The notes under the pieces are model-generated. The model did not search any database, was not told where the DNA came from, and worked only from the letters and a program-made list of their open reading frames with translations. From positions 135,896 to 170,397 of the forward strand of contig NZ_LITU01000081.1 of the NCBI RefSeq assembly GCF_001280595.1: DNA of 34,502 bases. Reading direction: 5' to 3'. Below, one piece after another: positions 8,173-16,140 of the stretch. Within the stretch, counting starts at the first letter, position 1. Each line of letters begins with the position of its first letter. The DNA comes from Paenibacillus xylanivorans (GTDB taxonomy: Bacteria > Bacillota > Bacilli > Paenibacillales > Paenibacillaceae). The position numbers and the translations under genes are program-made.

Positions 8173-8205
8173 CTCCTGCTTCGGCAGGAGTCCTTTTTTA
8201 TTTTA
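8173..8205 (+). terminator. Terminator reading on the plus strand, beyond the JAMM gene
   Basis: CTCCTGC, a TTCG tetraloop, and GCAGGAG are followed by TCCTTTTTTATTTT. It lies upstream of the minus-strand JAMM gene, so the only plus-strand transcript it can end is one that runs on from the amt-DUF294-exonuclease operon, antisense through the whole JAMM gene. Confidence 0.75.
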
Positions 8206-8221
8206 TTTTGTGTGACCCGGA

Positions 8222-8251
8222 TTGTAAAATTTTAAAGGAAAAGGGTACAAT
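8222..8251 (+). promoter_or_regulatory. Probable promoter of the ResA-like thioredoxin gene
   Basis: TTGTAA (8222-8227) and TACAAT (8246-8251) with an 18-base spacer, about 80 bases before the start codon. Confidence 0.5.
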
Positions 8252-8332
8252 ATGAGAGAGAGCCTGAAATATCTCACATGTTAGAAGAGCGTGAATCTCG
8301 ATATGTTTGATTATACAAAAGGGTGGCTGGCC

Positions 8333-8884
8333 ATGAAACGAAATATATACATACTGCTGGGTGTTGTATTGCTTGTGGGCATTGCTTTGGCTCAAAATGC
8401 AGACAACGGAATCGCAGCCGTGTTTAAACAAGAGGAGCCAATGCCGACGGAGACTGGGCCGAAAGCGGGTTTACTGGCACCAGCGTTCTCTTTGAAAGCC
8501 ATGGATGGGAAAACCTACTCTGTAGGTGGTGCCAAGGAAAAAGCCATCTTCGTCAGTTTCTGGGCATCCTGGTGTGAACCGTGCAAGCAGGAAGCTCCTG
8601 CGCTTAATACATTGGCAGCGAAATACAAAGATAAGCTGGATCTCTACGGTGTGAATGTAACTACGTACGATAAAATCAGGGATGCCAAAGCTTTTGTGGA
8701 TGAATACAAACTGACGTTCCCTATTCTGCTTGATGAAGATGGAACAGCATATGCCAAATATAACGGTTTAGCTTTTCCGACGAATGTACTGATTGATTCC
8801 CGAGGTGTCGTTCAGGAAATTATCTTGGGGATTTTACCTGAGAAAGAGCTGGAGCGAAAAATCAAGGAGTTAATTGAGGATTAG
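8333..8884 (+). CDS. Membrane-tethered thioredoxin-like protein (TlpA/ResA type)
   Basis: A 183-residue protein with an uncleaved-looking N-terminal membrane anchor (residues 5-21) and an extracytoplasmic thioredoxin fold (45-180). The redox motif is WCEPC with Cys81 and Cys84, and the cis-proline is in AFPTNVLID. Such proteins reduce disulfides outside the membrane, for example in apocytochrome c before haem attachment (ResA). No ccdA or cytochrome maturation genes are adjacent, so the partner is not defined. The ATG at 8333 is preferred because it directly precedes the Lys-Arg before the anchor; the reading frame extends 14 residues upstream. A bidirectional terminator follows. Confidence 0.9.
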   Translation: MKRNIYILLGVVLLVGIALAQNADNGIAAVFKQEEPMPTETGPKAGLLAPAFSLKAMDGKTYSVGGAKEKAIFVSFWASWCEPCKQEAPALNTLAAKYKDKLDLYGVNVTTYDKIRDAKAFVDEYKLTFPILLDEDGTAYAKYNGLAFPTNVLIDSRGVVQEIILGILPEKELERKIKELIED

Positions 8885-8915
8885 CCGAGCAAGAAGCTAG
8901 CCAAGCGAGAAACAA

Positions 8916-8964
8916 AAGCGCCTGTCTTCCAATGTTTTTTGGAAACAGGCGCTTCTTTTATTTT
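8916..8964. terminator. Bidirectional terminator between thioredoxin gene and cimA
   Basis: AAGCGCCTGT (8916-8925) pairs perfectly with ACAGGCGCTT (8945-8954), with an inner TTCC/GGAA pairing and T-rich flank on the plus strand. Confidence 0.8.
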
Positions 8965-8978
8965 CCGGGAAATATGCA

Positions 8979-10598
8979 TTAATGGTTGCTTAGACCGTGA
9001 GCTGGAATGTTGACTACATCAGGCTCGTCCTGCAATTTTTCTTGAAGAAGGGCATAACGGAAACTGTGTACGAGGGCTTCCCAGCTCGCTTCAATCACGT
9101 TCTCGGACACACCGACTGTATTCCACGTGTTTTCTGTGTTTTTGGATTCAATTAATACACGAACCTTCGCGGCAGTAGCATCTTTTTCATCCAGAACACG
9201 TACTTTATAGTCGGACAGATGCATGTTGGCAAGGGAAGGGAAGTACTGCACAAGTGCTTTCCGAAGTGCGTTATCCAGTGCGTTGACCGGACCGTTGCCT
9301 TCAGCTGCGGTATACGCACTTGTTCCGCCTACGTTAAGTTTAACAAAGGCTTCCGAAACAACTGACTTGCCAGCCACTTTTTCAACAAGCATCTTGAACG
9401 ATTCAAAGGTAAACAATTCTTTCATGTCACCGTTGGCTTCGCGGATCAACAATTCAAGAGAGGCATCGGCGCCTTCGAACTGATAGCCCTGATGTTCCAG
9501 ATCTTTGATTTTCTCAATGATCTGACGTGAGTTGGCACTGCTTGGATCAAATTCAAGACCAAGTTCCTGTGCTTTGGACACAATGTTACTTTGTCCTGCC
9601 AGTTCGGAGACGAGCACACGCTGTTTGTTACCAACCAACTCAGGGACGATGTGTTCATAGGTCCGGGAATCACGCAATATGGCAGAGACGTGAATACCGC
9701 CCTTGTGAGCGAAAGCGGCATTTCCGACATAAGGTTGGTTGATTGGCATATTTACGTTGGCAATCTCACTGACATAACGGGCAACATTCGTGAGCTGTCT
9801 CATCGAATCCTCAGAAACGCATTCATATCCAAGCTTCAGTTGCAGGTTAGGTATAATCGAAGCCAAATTGGCGTTGCCACATCTCTCTCCATAACCGTTC
9901 ATCGTACCTTGCACCTGTCTGGCACCAGCTTGTACCGCGCTTAAGGTGTTGGCTACAGCAAGTTCACAGTCATTATGTGTATGAATGCCCAGATGGGCTT
10001 GCGGAAGCCGTCCAGCGAGTGTGGATACGATCTCGTACACCTCATGCGGCATCGTTCCACCGTTGGTGTCACACATTACAAGCCAGTCCGCTCCAGCTTC
10101 ATGGGCTTTGGTTAATACAGCCTGTGCATATTCTGGGTTGTGCTTAAATCCATCGAAGAAATGCTCTGCATCAAAGATGACTTCCATACCGTTTTGTTTC
10201 AGATAGGCAATGGAGTCGTAGATCATAGACAGGTTTTCTTCCAAAGTGGTCTGCAAAGCAGTGTGTACGTGGAAATCCCATGACTTGCCTACCAGAGTCG
10301 CTGCCTGAGCACCGGATTCAATCATGCGCTTCAAGTTCGCGTCTTCACTGGCGATGCTGCCTTTACGACGTGTACTACCAAAAGCGACAACCTTCGCGTT
10401 CAGGTTCAGTTCCTTGACTCTTTTGAAAAACTCAATGTCTTTGGTATTGCTGCCTGGAATTCCGCCTTCAATATAATGAGCACCCAGGTCATCGAGCTTC
10501 TTGGCAATTTTGAGCTTGTCATCTGCCGATAAGCTGACTCCCTCCCCTTGTGTGCCGTCACGTAAAGTCGTATCGAAGATGGAGATGGCCTTTGACAT
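8979..10598 (-). CDS. cimA: (R)-citramalate synthase
   Basis: A 539-residue enzyme of the isopropylmalate synthase family that condenses pyruvate with acetyl-CoA to citramalate, the first step of the threonine-independent route to isoleucine. The TIM-barrel motifs FDTTLRDGTQGEGVSLS (8-24), HTHNDCELAVAN and NGYGERCGNANL are visible, and the last 150 residues are the regulatory LeuA-type dimer domain with GGTSAYTAAEGNGPVNALD. Length and the FDTTLRDGTQGEG start are those of CimA rather than LeuA (which has a longer SPEDA-containing barrel). AAAGGAGG precedes the ATG at 10598. It is monocistronic; no T-box leader was found, but a perfect dyad overlaps the probable promoter. Confidence 0.93.
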   Translation of the reverse strand: MSKAISIFDTTLRDGTQGEGVSLSADDKLKIAKKLDDLGAHYIEGGIPGSNTKDIEFFKRVKELNLNAKVVAFGSTRRKGSIASEDANLKRMIESGAQAATLVGKSWDFHVHTALQTTLEENLSMIYDSIAYLKQNGMEVIFDAEHFFDGFKHNPEYAQAVLTKAHEAGADWLVMCDTNGGTMPHEVYEIVSTLAGRLPQAHLGIHTHNDCELAVANTLSAVQAGARQVQGTMNGYGERCGNANLASIIPNLQLKLGYECVSEDSMRQLTNVARYVSEIANVNMPINQPYVGNAAFAHKGGIHVSAILRDSRTYEHIVPELVGNKQRVLVSELAGQSNIVSKAQELGLEFDPSSANSRQIIEKIKDLEHQGYQFEGADASLELLIREANGDMKELFTFESFKMLVEKVAGKSVVSEAFVKLNVGGTSAYTAAEGNGPVNALDNALRKALVQYFPSLANMHLSDYKVRVLDEKDATAAKVRVLIESKNTENTWNTVGVSENVIEASWEALVHSFRYALLQEKLQDEPDVVNIPAHGLSNH

Positions 10599-10700
10599 GA
10601 AGATCCTCCTTTAAGATGAAGCGCTTTTTTTAGAAAGTTTAATGGTGTGTTTAAAAAAATGGTTGAACATATTGGTGACGAATCCTTCGATTCTGTACCG

Positions 10701-10727
10701 CTACACTGTATTAAATTCAAAGTGTAG
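10701..10727 (-). promoter_or_regulatory. Perfect 7-bp dyad at the cimA promoter region
   Basis: CTACACT (10701-10707) and AGTGTAG (10721-10727) form an exact inverted repeat with a 13-base spacer. On the minus strand TTGAAT inside it, with a weak TACAGA 17 bases on, could form the cimA promoter, so the dyad would be placed as an operator. The binding protein is unknown and the promoter is weak. Confidence 0.4.
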
Positions 10728-10743
10728 ATTTGTCCTAAAATCG

Positions 10744-10943
10744 TGAATTTGTATAATTAATTATTATAGCACCATTATCGTCAAATGCTACATCGAATTC
10801 ACCATTTGGTGTAACAAATGATGGATTGTAGAGTAGAGTGCGCTGTAAACGGCTTCTTGTAATATGTTATGCTTCATCTAAATGGGTGTATTCCAGGATT
10901 GAATATGGATTCATATCATGTCTATATAAATGGAGGAAAGAGA
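10744..10943 (+). other. Intergenic stretch without a recognised gene
   Basis: Together with the cimA leader this makes 345 bases between cimA and the 35-aa gene. It is AT-rich and holds two small palindromes: ATAATTAATTAT near 10754 and CACCATTTGGTG near 10800. A reading frame runs through the right part but has no ribosome binding site until the one used by the 35-aa gene. No RNA family is recognised. Confidence 0.4.
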
Positions 10944-11051
10944 ATGACTTTTGTGTGGGAGAATATAATCATTTCATTCATTTTGATCGCTATTTTCGTC
11001 GTTGCAGTGTGGGCTGTTATTCGATCGGTCGTTAAATTTTTCAGAAAATAA
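10944..11051 (+). CDS. 35-residue single-pass membrane protein
   Basis: A tiny protein beginning MTFVWENIIISFILIAIF and ending in a basic KFFRK tail. Residues 8-29 form one hydrophobic helix, and the positive C terminus suggests N-out/C-in topology. GGAGG (10932-10936) lies seven bases before the ATG, which fixes this start over the upstream methionines in frame. It has its own gap on both sides and is followed by the dinB promoter. I do not recognise a family. Its reality rests on the well placed ribosome binding site and the clean membrane helix. Confidence 0.6.
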   Translation: MTFVWENIIISFILIAIFVVAVWAVIRSVVKFFRK

Positions 11052-11083
11052 GGGATCGTGAATGATTTTTACATAAAGTATTT

Positions 11084-11092
11084 TGATATAAT
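11084..11092 (+). promoter_or_regulatory. Extended -10 promoter element of dinB
   Basis: TGATATAAT is a TGnTATAAT extended -10 box; no good -35 hexamer lies upstream, as is common with this class. No LexA (CGAACnnnnGTTCG) box was found near it. Confidence 0.5.
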
Positions 11093-11145
11093 AGATTAGA
11101 GAATGCGTTTGAGGAATAGTGTATACGGAAGGGCGGTGGTGGATC

Positions 11146-12450
11146 ATGTCTTCAGACCAAACGCATAACAACATAAATGTAGATCGATACTATCCTGCCG
11201 CCGGACGAGTGATTCTGCATGTCGATATGAATGCTTTTTATTGCTCTGTACATGAAGCCGAGGAACCGGAATTATATAGAGGAAAAGCGACGGCCGTTGC
11301 TGGCAGTAGTGAAGTGCGCAAAGGTGTCATTGTTACTTGTTCGTACACAGCTCGCAGAATGGGAATCTCCACAGGCATGGTCGTTCATCAAGCGTTGAAG
11401 AAATGTCCTGACTTAATTGTGATTCGACCGGATTTTCATTTGTATCGAAAGTATTCGAGAGAATTCATGAAAATAGCTTACAGTTATACGCCACTGCTCG
11501 AAGCGACCTCCATCGATGAGTGTTACCTAGATATTACAGGATCCAGACAGTTCGGTACGCCGCTGGAAATTGCAGAGAGTATTCAGAACAGAATCCGGGA
11601 TGAATTGGGGATGCCTTGTTCGATCGGAATTGCACCCAACAAGCTGCTTGCCAAGATGGCCTCTGATTTAAAAAAGCCTAATGGCATTTCGATTTTGCGG
11701 ATGAGAGATGTACCTCAGATTTTGTGGCATAGACCGTGTAACGAGATGTTTGGCATTGGCAAAAAAACAGCCGAAAAGCTGAAGAAACTGGGCATTGAAA
11801 CGATAGGGCAGCTGGCCAAATCAGATGAGCGGATGTTAACCGATATGTTTGGAATTAATGGCTCTTGGTTAAAAAATTCAGCAAACGGCATTAATCATTC
11901 AGCAGTTCAGGCTGAACGTGAAGCGAACAAATCGATTGGACACACGACAACGCTACCTGCGGATATATCTGAAATGGATGCTGTGCATCGGGTGTTACTG
12001 AATATAAGTGACCAGGTTGCCAGACGGTTGCGCAAGCACGAAATGCTCAGTCAGGGTATTCAGATTACGATTCGTACACCGGATATGAAGACCATTACAA
12101 GATCGCGCATGATGGAAGTGCCTACTGAAGATGCATCCGTCATATACCGGGAAGCCTGTGCTTTGTTTGCGAAACATTGGGGCGGGGGCAAACCGGTTCG
12201 CATGCTGGGAGTTACCCTTCAGACGCTAATCCCACGCGAGGAGTCGGCAATACAGCTTGATCTGTTTGAATATGAACAGAAGCCGAAGAAGGAAAACCTG
12301 ATTCGCATTATGGATCAGTTACGTGACAAGTTTGGCGAGAATGCTGTCGTTACAGCTGGAATGCTGGGGGATGATCCTTCCGTATTACTGCGTAATCATA
12401 AAGTGCGGGGAACTTCACTGCAAAAAGATAATTTGCAAAGTCTCGATTAA
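11146..12450 (+). CDS. dinB: DNA polymerase IV (Y-family translesion polymerase)
   Basis: A 434-residue Y-family polymerase that copies damaged templates at stalled forks. Catalytic carboxylates are Asp27 in HVDMNAFYCSV and Asp124/Glu125 in TSIDECYLDI; the helix-hairpin-helix thumb (about 195-225, MFGIGKKTAEKLKKLG) and little-finger domain follow. The sequence QLDLF at 370-374 is a classical sliding-clamp binding motif. The ATG at 11146 is chosen since the residues before it in the frame (from GTG 11119) are not conserved; a GGTGGTGG stretch precedes it. It is a single gene with its own extended -10 promoter, and no SOS box was seen. Confidence 0.94.
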   Translation: MSSDQTHNNINVDRYYPAAGRVILHVDMNAFYCSVHEAEEPELYRGKATAVAGSSEVRKGVIVTCSYTARRMGISTGMVVHQALKKCPDLIVIRPDFHLYRKYSREFMKIAYSYTPLLEATSIDECYLDITGSRQFGTPLEIAESIQNRIRDELGMPCSIGIAPNKLLAKMASDLKKPNGISILRMRDVPQILWHRPCNEMFGIGKKTAEKLKKLGIETIGQLAKSDERMLTDMFGINGSWLKNSANGINHSAVQAEREANKSIGHTTTLPADISEMDAVHRVLLNISDQVARRLRKHEMLSQGIQITIRTPDMKTITRSRMMEVPTEDASVIYREACALFAKHWGGGKPVRMLGVTLQTLIPREESAIQLDLFEYEQKPKKENLIRIMDQLRDKFGENAVVTAGMLGDDPSVLLRNHKVRGTSLQKDNLQSLD

Positions 12451-12487
12451 ATAGGGCATAATGGAGTCTTGAGGCTGTTAAAATGAT

Positions 12488-12516
12488 TTGTAATAACTCT
12501 TACTTTGTATTAATAT
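12488..12516 (+). promoter_or_regulatory. Probable promoter of the ferredoxin gene
   Basis: TTGTAA (12488-12493) and TAATAT (12511-12516) with an ideal 17-base spacer. Confidence 0.5.
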
Positions 12517-12569
12517 GTTTCTAGATAAAAATACTGTACGTTTTTGAATAATAGGAGGAGAGATTGGTA

Positions 12570-12812
12570 ATGAGTAAATTTACTTGGGTTGAAAAGGATA
12601 CATGTATTGCGTGCGGAGCATGTGGAGCAACGGCGCCTGACATTTATGACTATGATGATGAAGGTTTGGCAGAAGTAATCTTCGATGGGGATGCCAACCA
12701 AGGGATCAAAGCAATTCCGGATGACTTGTTCGACGACATGCAGGATGCTTGCGACGGCTGCCCTACGGACTCCATTAAAGTAGCGGATGAACCTTTTAAT
12801 AAAGAAGGCTAA
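12570..12812 (+). CDS. fer: 4Fe-4S ferredoxin
   Basis: An 80-residue acidic electron carrier with a single [4Fe-4S] cluster. The cluster ligands lie in CIACGACG near the N terminus (three cysteines) and in the C-terminal CPTDSIKVADEPF (fourth). The whole sequence, including APDIYDYDDEG, closely follows Bacillus Fer, known to donate electrons to P450s and desaturases. I start at the ATG at 12570 by that alignment. A TTG six bases upstream is actually better spaced from AGGAGG and may also be used, adding two residues. The gene is monocistronic, with its own promoter and terminator. Confidence 0.95.
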   Translation: MSKFTWVEKDTCIACGACGATAPDIYDYDDEGLAEVIFDGDANQGIKAIPDDLFDDMQDACDGCPTDSIKVADEPFNKEG

Positions 12813-12833
12813 TTCCTTTCATATGAAACTTGT

Positions 12834-12879
12834 AAAAGCACATTCTTCTGTCTCTAGGGACAGGGGGGCGTGCTTTTTT
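12834..12879 (+). terminator. Terminator after ferredoxin gene
   Basis: AAAAGCAC pairs with GTGCTTTT, with a second inner stem CTGTC/GACAG, and a T run ends at 12879. Confidence 0.75.
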
Positions 12880-12984
12880 GTCGAATGTTGAGGCTTAGAT
12901 CCGGGTACTCAAGTCCTATGGATTTCCTGTCATCATTTGCCGATATATAAAGAAACGGAAAAAGGCGAAATGATGGAGGATCGG

Positions 12985-14424
12985 ATGCAAAATACTCATC
13001 TACGAACATATGTAAAGAAACATCCCGATAATAAAATGGCCTGGTATTTACTTGGTAAGGAATATTTGGGTGAAGGGCAGGAGGCCAAGGCGAACTATTG
13101 TTTTCAGCAGGCGGGTGAAGTCTACGAGGCTTTCGAGCGAAGCAAGGCACCGGCAGATATATGGGTGGATTATCAAGAGAAGCTGGTCGAGATGGCTGAG
13201 CAAAAGGAGAAAAAACATCGTGTTCGCAAGATGTGGCTTACCCTGCTGATGTTGCTTGTACTGGCAGGGTTACCGCCTGCAGATGCTCCCGGTTTCAATC
13301 GTGATGCAGCCGATGCTTTGGCTTCAGCGTTGGAATCGACGGATGATTCCACAGATAACGAATCTGGGGATAGCCCGGCAGATGATCAGGCTCCTGTGGC
13401 GAAATCCAATGTGTTTACAGCTGGGGCATTCGGTGGAGGCGACCAGGGTGAGGCTGCATTGGCAGCTGCGTGGTCGGGCTCTGGTCCGAAAGTGCAGACA
13501 TCGGCTGTACTTGGAATGCAGGTCGCTGGTAACTGGACATTATGGAAGCGGAATATGTCGGTGAAATACATCGTTCAGACGAACAGCAGTGGCAAATTAA
13601 CGGCACAGAGTTATGATGCCAAGCAGTGTAACTGTGAACCACCGGAAGTATCAACGGAGATCAAGCGGCTGGCACAAGCCTGGACAGCGAAACAGGAATC
13701 CGCGGCAGCGCTATCGAGCGCAATGATTACATATAAAAAACAAAATGGAAACTGGCCGAAAAGTGTGGCACAGCTTGCCCAGCCCTTTCCCAATAATATT
13801 CTGGGAGAGACTGCACCAGGCATGACCCGGATGTTCCCGGCACTACTAGCCATGCATCAGCAAGGGGAAATGGGAAAAGGGAAGAACACAGCTGAAGGAA
13901 CGGGTTCGATTTCAGATTCGCCGCAAGGCAAAAATGCTGCATTTGTGGATACGTTAGGCGAAAAGCCTTTTTTGCAGGATCGCCTTGAAATTATTGTGGA
14001 CAAGAGCAGGCATAAGCTTGCACTGATTAGTGGCAACACCATTATTCGGAATTACGAGGTGGGGCTTGGGGGAGATCGCACGCCAGAGGGTTCGTTTGTA
14101 ATTTCAGACAAGGTTGTTAATCCAAATGGTCGCTCAAATGGCGAATTTGGAAGTAGGGGCATGCAGCTATCCGACACGAATTATGCCATCCATGGGACCA
14201 ACGAGCCAAACAGTATCGGGCTGGATGAATCCCTTGGATGTGTGAGAATGAGTACTGTAGATGTGGAAGAGCTGTTTGCTCTTGCTCCTCAGGGAACTCA
14301 GGTACGCATCGGGAAAGATTTGCTGCCAGAGACAGCTATGGTTCCAGAAGCGAAGGATCGCTACCGGTATACACTTGTTCTCAAGCAAAATAATCCGAAT
14401 AAGACGTATCATTGGTTGAATTAA
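12985..14424 (+). CDS. Membrane-anchored L,D-transpeptidase (YkuD) with TPR-like N terminus
   Basis: A 479-residue protein in three parts. Residues 1-60 look like a short TPR-type helical pair (HPDNKMAWYLLGKEYLGEG, then FQQAGEVYEAFE). One membrane helix follows (about 82-98). The outside part has an acidic Ser/Asp-rich linker, a middle domain of unknown kind, and a C-terminal YkuD domain with catalytic motif HGTNEPNSIG (His near 402) and SLGCVRMS (Cys near 418). YkuD enzymes make 3-3 crosslinks or attach proteins in peptidoglycan. GGAGG five bases before the ATG at 12985 supports this start; an ATG at 12970 is possible. The cytoplasmic TPR-like segment is unusual for this family. Confidence 0.88.
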   Translation: MQNTHLRTYVKKHPDNKMAWYLLGKEYLGEGQEAKANYCFQQAGEVYEAFERSKAPADIWVDYQEKLVEMAEQKEKKHRVRKMWLTLLMLLVLAGLPPADAPGFNRDAADALASALESTDDSTDNESGDSPADDQAPVAKSNVFTAGAFGGGDQGEAALAAAWSGSGPKVQTSAVLGMQVAGNWTLWKRNMSVKYIVQTNSSGKLTAQSYDAKQCNCEPPEVSTEIKRLAQAWTAKQESAAALSSAMITYKKQNGNWPKSVAQLAQPFPNNILGETAPGMTRMFPALLAMHQQGEMGKGKNTAEGTGSISDSPQGKNAAFVDTLGEKPFLQDRLEIIVDKSRHKLALISGNTIIRNYEVGLGGDRTPEGSFVISDKVVNPNGRSNGEFGSRGMQLSDTNYAIHGTNEPNSIGLDESLGCVRMSTVDVEELFALAPQGTQVRIGKDLLPETAMVPEAKDRYRYTLVLKQNNPNKTYHWLN

Positions 14425-14510
14425 ACGAAAAAACAAGTGATTCAGACCGAAGAAAACGTAAAATCCATGCTGGATTGGTATGTAGATGCATAAACAGTCG
14501 GTTGGAGCAT

Positions 14511-14648
14511 TTACAGGTTGGCGATAATAATAAGCGCACCAATGATAATGATCAGTCCAACGACGCTGGCTGCGGTCCAGATAATGGCTTTCCGGTTGAC
14601 CTCATCTTTCTTTTGCTGCAAAGTGGGTGGTTTGCGTTTGGGAGCCAT
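14511..14648 (-). CDS. 45-residue single-pass membrane protein
   Basis: A short gene on the minus strand, converging on the L,D-transpeptidase gene. The product begins MAPKRKPPTLQQKKDEVNRK, a strongly basic and proline-containing head, then a single hydrophobic helix (residues 22-44, rich in isoleucine) that ends at the C terminus; the basic head should stay in the cytoplasm. GGAGGA lies seven to eight bases upstream of the ATG (complement of 14655-14661). I do not recognise a named family. The ideal ribosome binding site and typical small-membrane-protein layout make it a real gene with fair certainty. Confidence 0.72.
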   Translation of the reverse strand: MAPKRKPPTLQQKKDEVNRKAIIWTAASVVGLIIIIGALIIIANL

Positions 14649-14907
14649 GGGCTGTTCCTCCTTCATGGAATAAGGCTAATATAGATGTAGCCATGCTCCC
14701 ATTGTAAAGAATTCAACTCGTCATTTCCAGTAGGCGGGTGGATTTCTTATGAGCTCTTAGGGTTTATCCAAAAAGCTTCTGTCTATGCTCAAACTACTTT
14801 CCTTTTGAAGAAGAAACGGATAGACTTGTGTATAGAGTGTTTTTTTACATATGAAAAAGACGGAAAGCAGTTTTTTCAGCGTACCGGACCAGAACGGAGT
14901 GAGTGAT

Positions 14908-16005
14908 TTGTTATACAGAAGTCTTGCTAAACCCTTGTTGTTCAAAATGGACCCTGAGCAGGCCCATCATCTAATTATCGGCGGCCTCAGTGGAATGGGG
15001 AGTATTCGCCCGGTTCCGTCCGGTTTGCGTGTCATGTATGGCGTGCGTGAAACAGCGGATCTGGCTGTGGATATGTTTGGCTGCCACTTCCCTACACCTG
15101 TAGGCCTTGCTGCTGGTTTGGACAAAAACGGACAGGCTGTAACAGGCTTTTCTTCCATCGGGTTTGGCTTCATGGAAGTGGGCACAGTCACACCGCTTGC
15201 ACAGCCAGGTAACGACCAGCCACGGTTATTCCGCCTGCCTCCCGATGAGGCATTGGTGAACCGGATGGGCTTTAATAACCTTGGAGCCGAAGCGATGGCG
15301 AGTGAATTGGCACGCCTCACGGAGCGCCGAATTCCAGTGGCCGTGAATATAGGTAAAAATAAGGCAACATCAAATGAAGAAGCGCATTTGGATTATGCAA
15401 AGTGCATTCGGGCGCTATACAATTATGCAGACCTGTTTGTGGTGAATATCAGTTCACCAAATACACCAGATTTGCGTAATCTGCAACATGGGAATGAATT
15501 GAAGGAATTGCTTGCCGCTGTCATGAATGAGATGGAGACGCAGCATAAAAGAGTGGGCGGTGCCGTTAAATCGGTGCTGGTCAAAATTGCACCAGATGTG
15601 AATGACCAGGAGCTTGATTATATGGTGAGTACCATTGCAGATAGTGGTGTTGCTGGAATCATCGCAACGAATACAACGATCAGCCGAGACGGACTGTCCC
15701 ATCAGCATGCCAAAGAGACAGGTGGACTAAGTGGCAAGCCACTGCGTGACCGTTCCACGGAAATCATTCGCCAGATCTATCGCCAGACTGAAGGCAAACT
15801 GCCGATTATCGGATCGGGTGGTATTTTTACAAGCGAAGATGCTTACGAAAAGATTAAAGCAGGGGCCAGCCTGGTTGAAATATATACGGCATTGATCTAT
15901 GAAGGACCTGAAGTGAACCGGCGCATTCATGCCGGACTTCGTGAATTGCTGCGCAAAGACGGTTACAGTCATATTTCGGAAGCTGTTGGTGCAGAGCATC
16001 GGTAA
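14908..16005 (+). CDS. pyrD: Dihydroorotate dehydrogenase, quinone-linked (class 2)
   Basis: A 365-residue FMN enzyme that oxidises dihydroorotate to orotate in pyrimidine synthesis and passes electrons to the quinone pool. The N-terminal helices (LYRSLAKPLLFKMDPEQAHH) that dock class 2 enzymes on the membrane are present, as are GLAAGLDKNG, NRMGFNN, the catalytic serine in NISSPNTPDLR, and the FMN phosphate site GSGGIF. I choose the TTG at 14908, with GGAG eight bases upstream; the ATG at 14851 has no ribosome binding site and its extra 19 residues are not family-like. It stands outside any pyr cluster here. The middle of the gene shows no frameshift. Confidence 0.93.
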   Translation: MLYRSLAKPLLFKMDPEQAHHLIIGGLSGMGSIRPVPSGLRVMYGVRETADLAVDMFGCHFPTPVGLAAGLDKNGQAVTGFSSIGFGFMEVGTVTPLAQPGNDQPRLFRLPPDEALVNRMGFNNLGAEAMASELARLTERRIPVAVNIGKNKATSNEEAHLDYAKCIRALYNYADLFVVNISSPNTPDLRNLQHGNELKELLAAVMNEMETQHKRVGGAVKSVLVKIAPDVNDQELDYMVSTIADSGVAGIIATNTTISRDGLSHQHAKETGGLSGKPLRDRSTEIIRQIYRQTEGKLPIIGSGGIFTSEDAYEKIKAGASLVEIYTALIYEGPEVNRRIHAGLRELLRKDGYSHISEAVGAEHR

Positions 16006-16140
16006 GCATTGTTTCGGAGTTCCCCGGATTTAAAATTAGAAGCGTGGAAGAGAGTAATGTCGTACGGGACTCTTCCCCCCGCTTAACATCATGTATAATG
16101 GATAAGAACAGGGGAAGCTATAGAGACAGGAGGCATAAGC

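Noticed and set aside
10599..10743. T-box or CodY box before cimA
   Set aside because: No AGGGTGG-type T-box sequence; the nearest CodY-like stretch has about four mismatches.
11052..11145. LexA/SOS box before dinB
   Set aside because: No CGAACnnnnGTTCG-like sequence is present.
16046..16076. GGAAGAG/CTCTTCC inverted repeat after pyrD as a terminator
   Set aside because: The loop is 17 bases and no T run follows, only C residues.
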